This document shows positions 61,985-64,000 of a stretch of 64,000 bases of DNA, piece after piece; the stretch's first letter is position 1, and each line of letters starts with the position of its first letter. Below the pieces are notes generated by a model. That model saw nothing but the letters and a program-made list of their open reading frames with translations. It had not been told where the DNA came from and ran no database searches. Location of the stretch: NCBI RefSeq assembly GCF_000466965.1, contig NZ_BATB01000001.1, forward strand, positions 1 to 64,000. Reading direction: 5' to 3'. A program made the position numbers and the translations under genes. The stretch is from Limimaricola cinnabarinus LL-001. GTDB lineage: Bacteria > Pseudomonadota > Alphaproteobacteria > Rhodobacterales > Rhodobacteraceae.

Positions 61985-63532
61985 CTAAAGAAGCGTCCCT
62001 TGTTCGGGCGGCGGCGGCGCGGGCTTGGCCGCGCGCTTGGGCTTGCCCCCCTGCCCGACCTGCATGCGCCCGTCGCGGAACTCGATCTCCAGCGACGCGG
62101 CCGCTTGGGCCGCCGCGACGTCGGTGACCACCGCGCCGTCGCCGCGCACCACGGCATAGCCGCGCGCCAGCGTCGACTTGTAGCTCAGCGTATCGAGGAG
62201 GCGCGCCAGCGCCACGAGGCGGTCGCGCCTCTTGTCGAGGGGTCGCTGCACCAGATCGGGGCGCAGCCGTGCCGCGATCTGGCCAAGCGTCCGACGCTCC
62301 TGTTCGACCGCGCGCCGCAGCGCCGACGGCCCGAGGCGCAGCCCCTGAAGCAAGAGCCGCTTTTGCGCCAGCCCCGCGCGATGCGCCCCCGGCAGCCGCG
62401 CCGAGGCGGCGTTCAACCGGTCGCGCCCGCGTTCGACGGCGCGGGTGACGAGGCCGGGACGCAGCGGATGGTTCGACAGCTCGATCCGCTTGCGCGCAAT
62501 GGCGGCGCGCAGCGCGCCCGGCAGCCGGGTATCGAGCGCGTCGAGCCGCTGCGCGGGCCCCATCAGCAACGCTTCGGCACGCGGCAGGGCGCGCGACAGG
62601 TCGCGCAGCCGCTCGGCCCGCCTGTCGAGACCCGCGCGCGAGCATTGCTCCAGCCGCGCGCCGAACTGCGCCAGCGTGGCCCGAAGCTCGGCCCGGACCG
62701 GCACCGCCATCTCGGCGGCAGCGGTGGGCGTGGGCGCGCGCCGGTCGCTCGCATGGTCGATCAGCGTGGTGTCGGTCTCGTGGCCCACCGCCGAGATCAG
62801 CGGGATCGCGCTCTCGGCGGCGGCGCGCACGACGATCTCCTCGTTGAAGCCCCACAGATCCTCGATCGAGCCGCCACCGCGCGCGACGATCAGCAGGTCG
62901 GGACGCGGCAGCGCGCCGCCCGCGCTCATCGCATTGAAGCCGCGGATCGCGGCGGCCACCTCGGCGGCGGAGGATTTGCCCTGCACGGCGACGGGCCAGA
63001 CCAGCACCTTGCGCGGAAAGCGGTCGCGCAGCCGGTGCAGGATGTCGCGGATCACCGCGCCCGTGGGCGAGGTCACGACGCCGATCACCTCCGGCAGATA
63101 CGGGATGGGCCGCTTGCGCCCCTCGTCGAACAGCCCCTCGGCAGCAAGCGCCTGCCGCCGCTTCTCCAGCATCGCCATCAGCGCGCCCGCGCCTGCGGGC
63201 ACCACCTCCTCGACATTGAGCTGGTAGCGCGACTGCGATCCGAAGGTGGTCATGCGCCCGGTGGCGATGACCTCCATCCCCTCCTCGGGGCGATGCGACA
63301 GCTTGGAGACCTGTCCCTTCCAGCTGACGCTGGCCAGGACCGAGCGGTCGTCCTTGAGGTCGAAATACATGTGGCCGGTGCGCGCGACGGTGACGCGGCC
63401 CACCTCGCCGCGCACCCGGACATGGCCGAATTCGCCTTCGATGGTCTTCTTCACCGCACCCGAGATTTCGGACACGGTGAACTCATGCGCGTTGTCGCCC
63501 GCCTCGGGGCCGTCATCTTCGAAGAGGTCCAT
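61985..63532 (-). CDS. xseA: Exodeoxyribonuclease VII large subunit, 515 aa
   Basis: Large subunit of the single-strand-specific exonuclease VII, used in mismatch repair and turnover of recombination products. An N-terminal OB-fold (EFTVSEISGAVKKTIEGEFG) leads into the catalytic domain with VVTSPTGAVIRDILHRL, ARGGGSIEDLWGFN and AVGHETDTTLID. A long helical coiled region and a Pro/Lys-rich tail complete the protein. The start at 63532 gives the conserved length. Confidence 0.95.
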   Translation of the reverse strand: MDLFEDDGPEAGDNAHEFTVSEISGAVKKTIEGEFGHVRVRGEVGRVTVARTGHMYFDLKDDRSVLASVSWKGQVSKLSHRPEEGMEVIATGRMTTFGSQSRYQLNVEEVVPAGAGALMAMLEKRRQALAAEGLFDEGRKRPIPYLPEVIGVVTSPTGAVIRDILHRLRDRFPRKVLVWPVAVQGKSSAAEVAAAIRGFNAMSAGGALPRPDLLIVARGGGSIEDLWGFNEEIVVRAAAESAIPLISAVGHETDTTLIDHASDRRAPTPTAAAEMAVPVRAELRATLAQFGARLEQCSRAGLDRRAERLRDLSRALPRAEALLMGPAQRLDALDTRLPGALRAAIARKRIELSNHPLRPGLVTRAVERGRDRLNAASARLPGAHRAGLAQKRLLLQGLRLGPSALRRAVEQERRTLGQIAARLRPDLVQRPLDKRRDRLVALARLLDTLSYKSTLARGYAVVRGDGAVVTDVAAAQAAASLEIEFRDGRMQVGQGGKPKRAAKPAPPPPEQGTLL

Positions 63533-63644
63533 GCGCACTGTGTGCACCAGCGCGCGGGGCGGTTCAACGGGCGGCGGTGATTGCCCCCCGGCCCCGGCGC
63601 GCATAGAAGCGCCCCGACGGCAGGCTTTGGCGGGAGACGCGACC

Positions 63645-64000
63645 ATGAACATCCTCATCCTCGGGTCCGGCGGGCGCGAACACTCCATCGCCTGGGCGGT
63701 GCTGCAGAACCCGAAATGCGACCGGCTGATCGTGGCGCCGGGCAATGCCGGGATCGCGCAGATCGCCGAATGCGCCGACCTCGACATCCTCGACGGCGAC
63801 GCGGTGGCGGGCTTTGCCGCCGAGAACGCGGTGGATCTGGTCATCATCGGCCCCGAGGCGCCGCTGGCGCTCGGCGTGGCCGATGCCTGCCGGACGGCGG
63901 GGCTGCGGGTGTTCGGCCCCTCGGCCGAGGCGGCGCGGCTCGAAAGCTCCAAGAGCTTCACCAAGGCGATCTGCGACGCAGCCAAGGCCCCGACCGCCGG
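63645..64000 (+). CDS. purD: Phosphoribosylamine-glycine ligase, N-terminal part
   Basis: The first 118 residues of PurD, the second step of purine synthesis (GAR synthetase), cut by the window end. The start MNILILGSGGREHSIAWAVL and VDLVIIGPEAPLALGVADAC and VFGPSAEAARLESSKSFTK are characteristic of the N-terminal and ATP-grasp entry regions. It is divergent from xseA. Confidence 0.95.
   Translation, partial: MNILILGSGGREHSIAWAVLQNPKCDRLIVAPGNAGIAQIAECADLDILDGDAVAGFAAENAVDLVIIGPEAPLALGVADACRTAGLRVFGPSAEAARLESSKSFTKAICDAAKAPTA

Overview
The window looks like a high-GC alphaproteobacterial chromosome, most likely a Rhodobacteraceae (Roseobacter-group) genome. The reasons are the GC-rich codon use from 12.2 kb onward, the gene neighbourhoods (tmk-holB-tatD-MBL; glyQ-DUF6446-glyS-ppdK; folB-folP-glmM; paired Lrp genes divergent from ilvC) and the protein families seen. 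No species can be named from the sequence alone.

Bases 1 to about 12,100 form an accessory region lying against the 3' end of a tRNA-Ser(UGA) gene. It holds a hypothetical gene, a MobV-type relaxase with a candidate oriT upstream, a KfrA-like coiled-coil protein with a palindromic operator, eight degenerate 21-bp direct repeats (iteron-like) ahead of an unrecognised gene, and an AT-richer operon encoding a DNA methyltransferase, a McrB-like AAA+ GTPase and a McrC-like nuclease. These are followed by a decayed IS256-family insertion sequence. Together they look like a mobilizable plasmid backbone, carrying a defence module, that has become part of the chromosome (or, if the contig is chimeric, was joined to it). 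No integrase is visible, and the left border lies outside the window.

From 12.1 to 64 kb the sequence is ordinary core genome. A cell-envelope and replication block (SPOR lipoprotein, D-Ala-D-Ala carboxypeptidase, tmk, holB, tatD, an MBL hydrolase, an AEC transporter) converges on a polyamine-type ABC transporter operon. Then come tRNA-Leu(GAG), lipB, ctaD, small DUF genes, YqeY and carA. Next are a cellulose-synthase-like glycosyltransferase, a GntR regulator, a HAD phosphatase, a UbiH-like hydroxylase, two Lrp regulators and ilvC. These are followed by a DMT transporter, the folB-folP-glmM operon, a cell-wall hydrolase, ppdK and the glycyl-tRNA synthetase genes. The last stretch holds a degenerate protease, a ThDP enzyme with trkH, folE2, metZ, a GST, yciB, mgtC, ftsY, an AlkB-like hydroxylase, xseA and the start of purD.

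Seven conserved genes (dacA-like, the ABC binding protein, the glycosyltransferase, glmM, ppdK, DUF6446 and metZ) are each broken by what looks like one missing base, usually in a short G/C run. In each case adding one base restores a full-length reading frame. Since glmM and metZ are normally indispensable, sequencing or assembly error is the simplest explanation.
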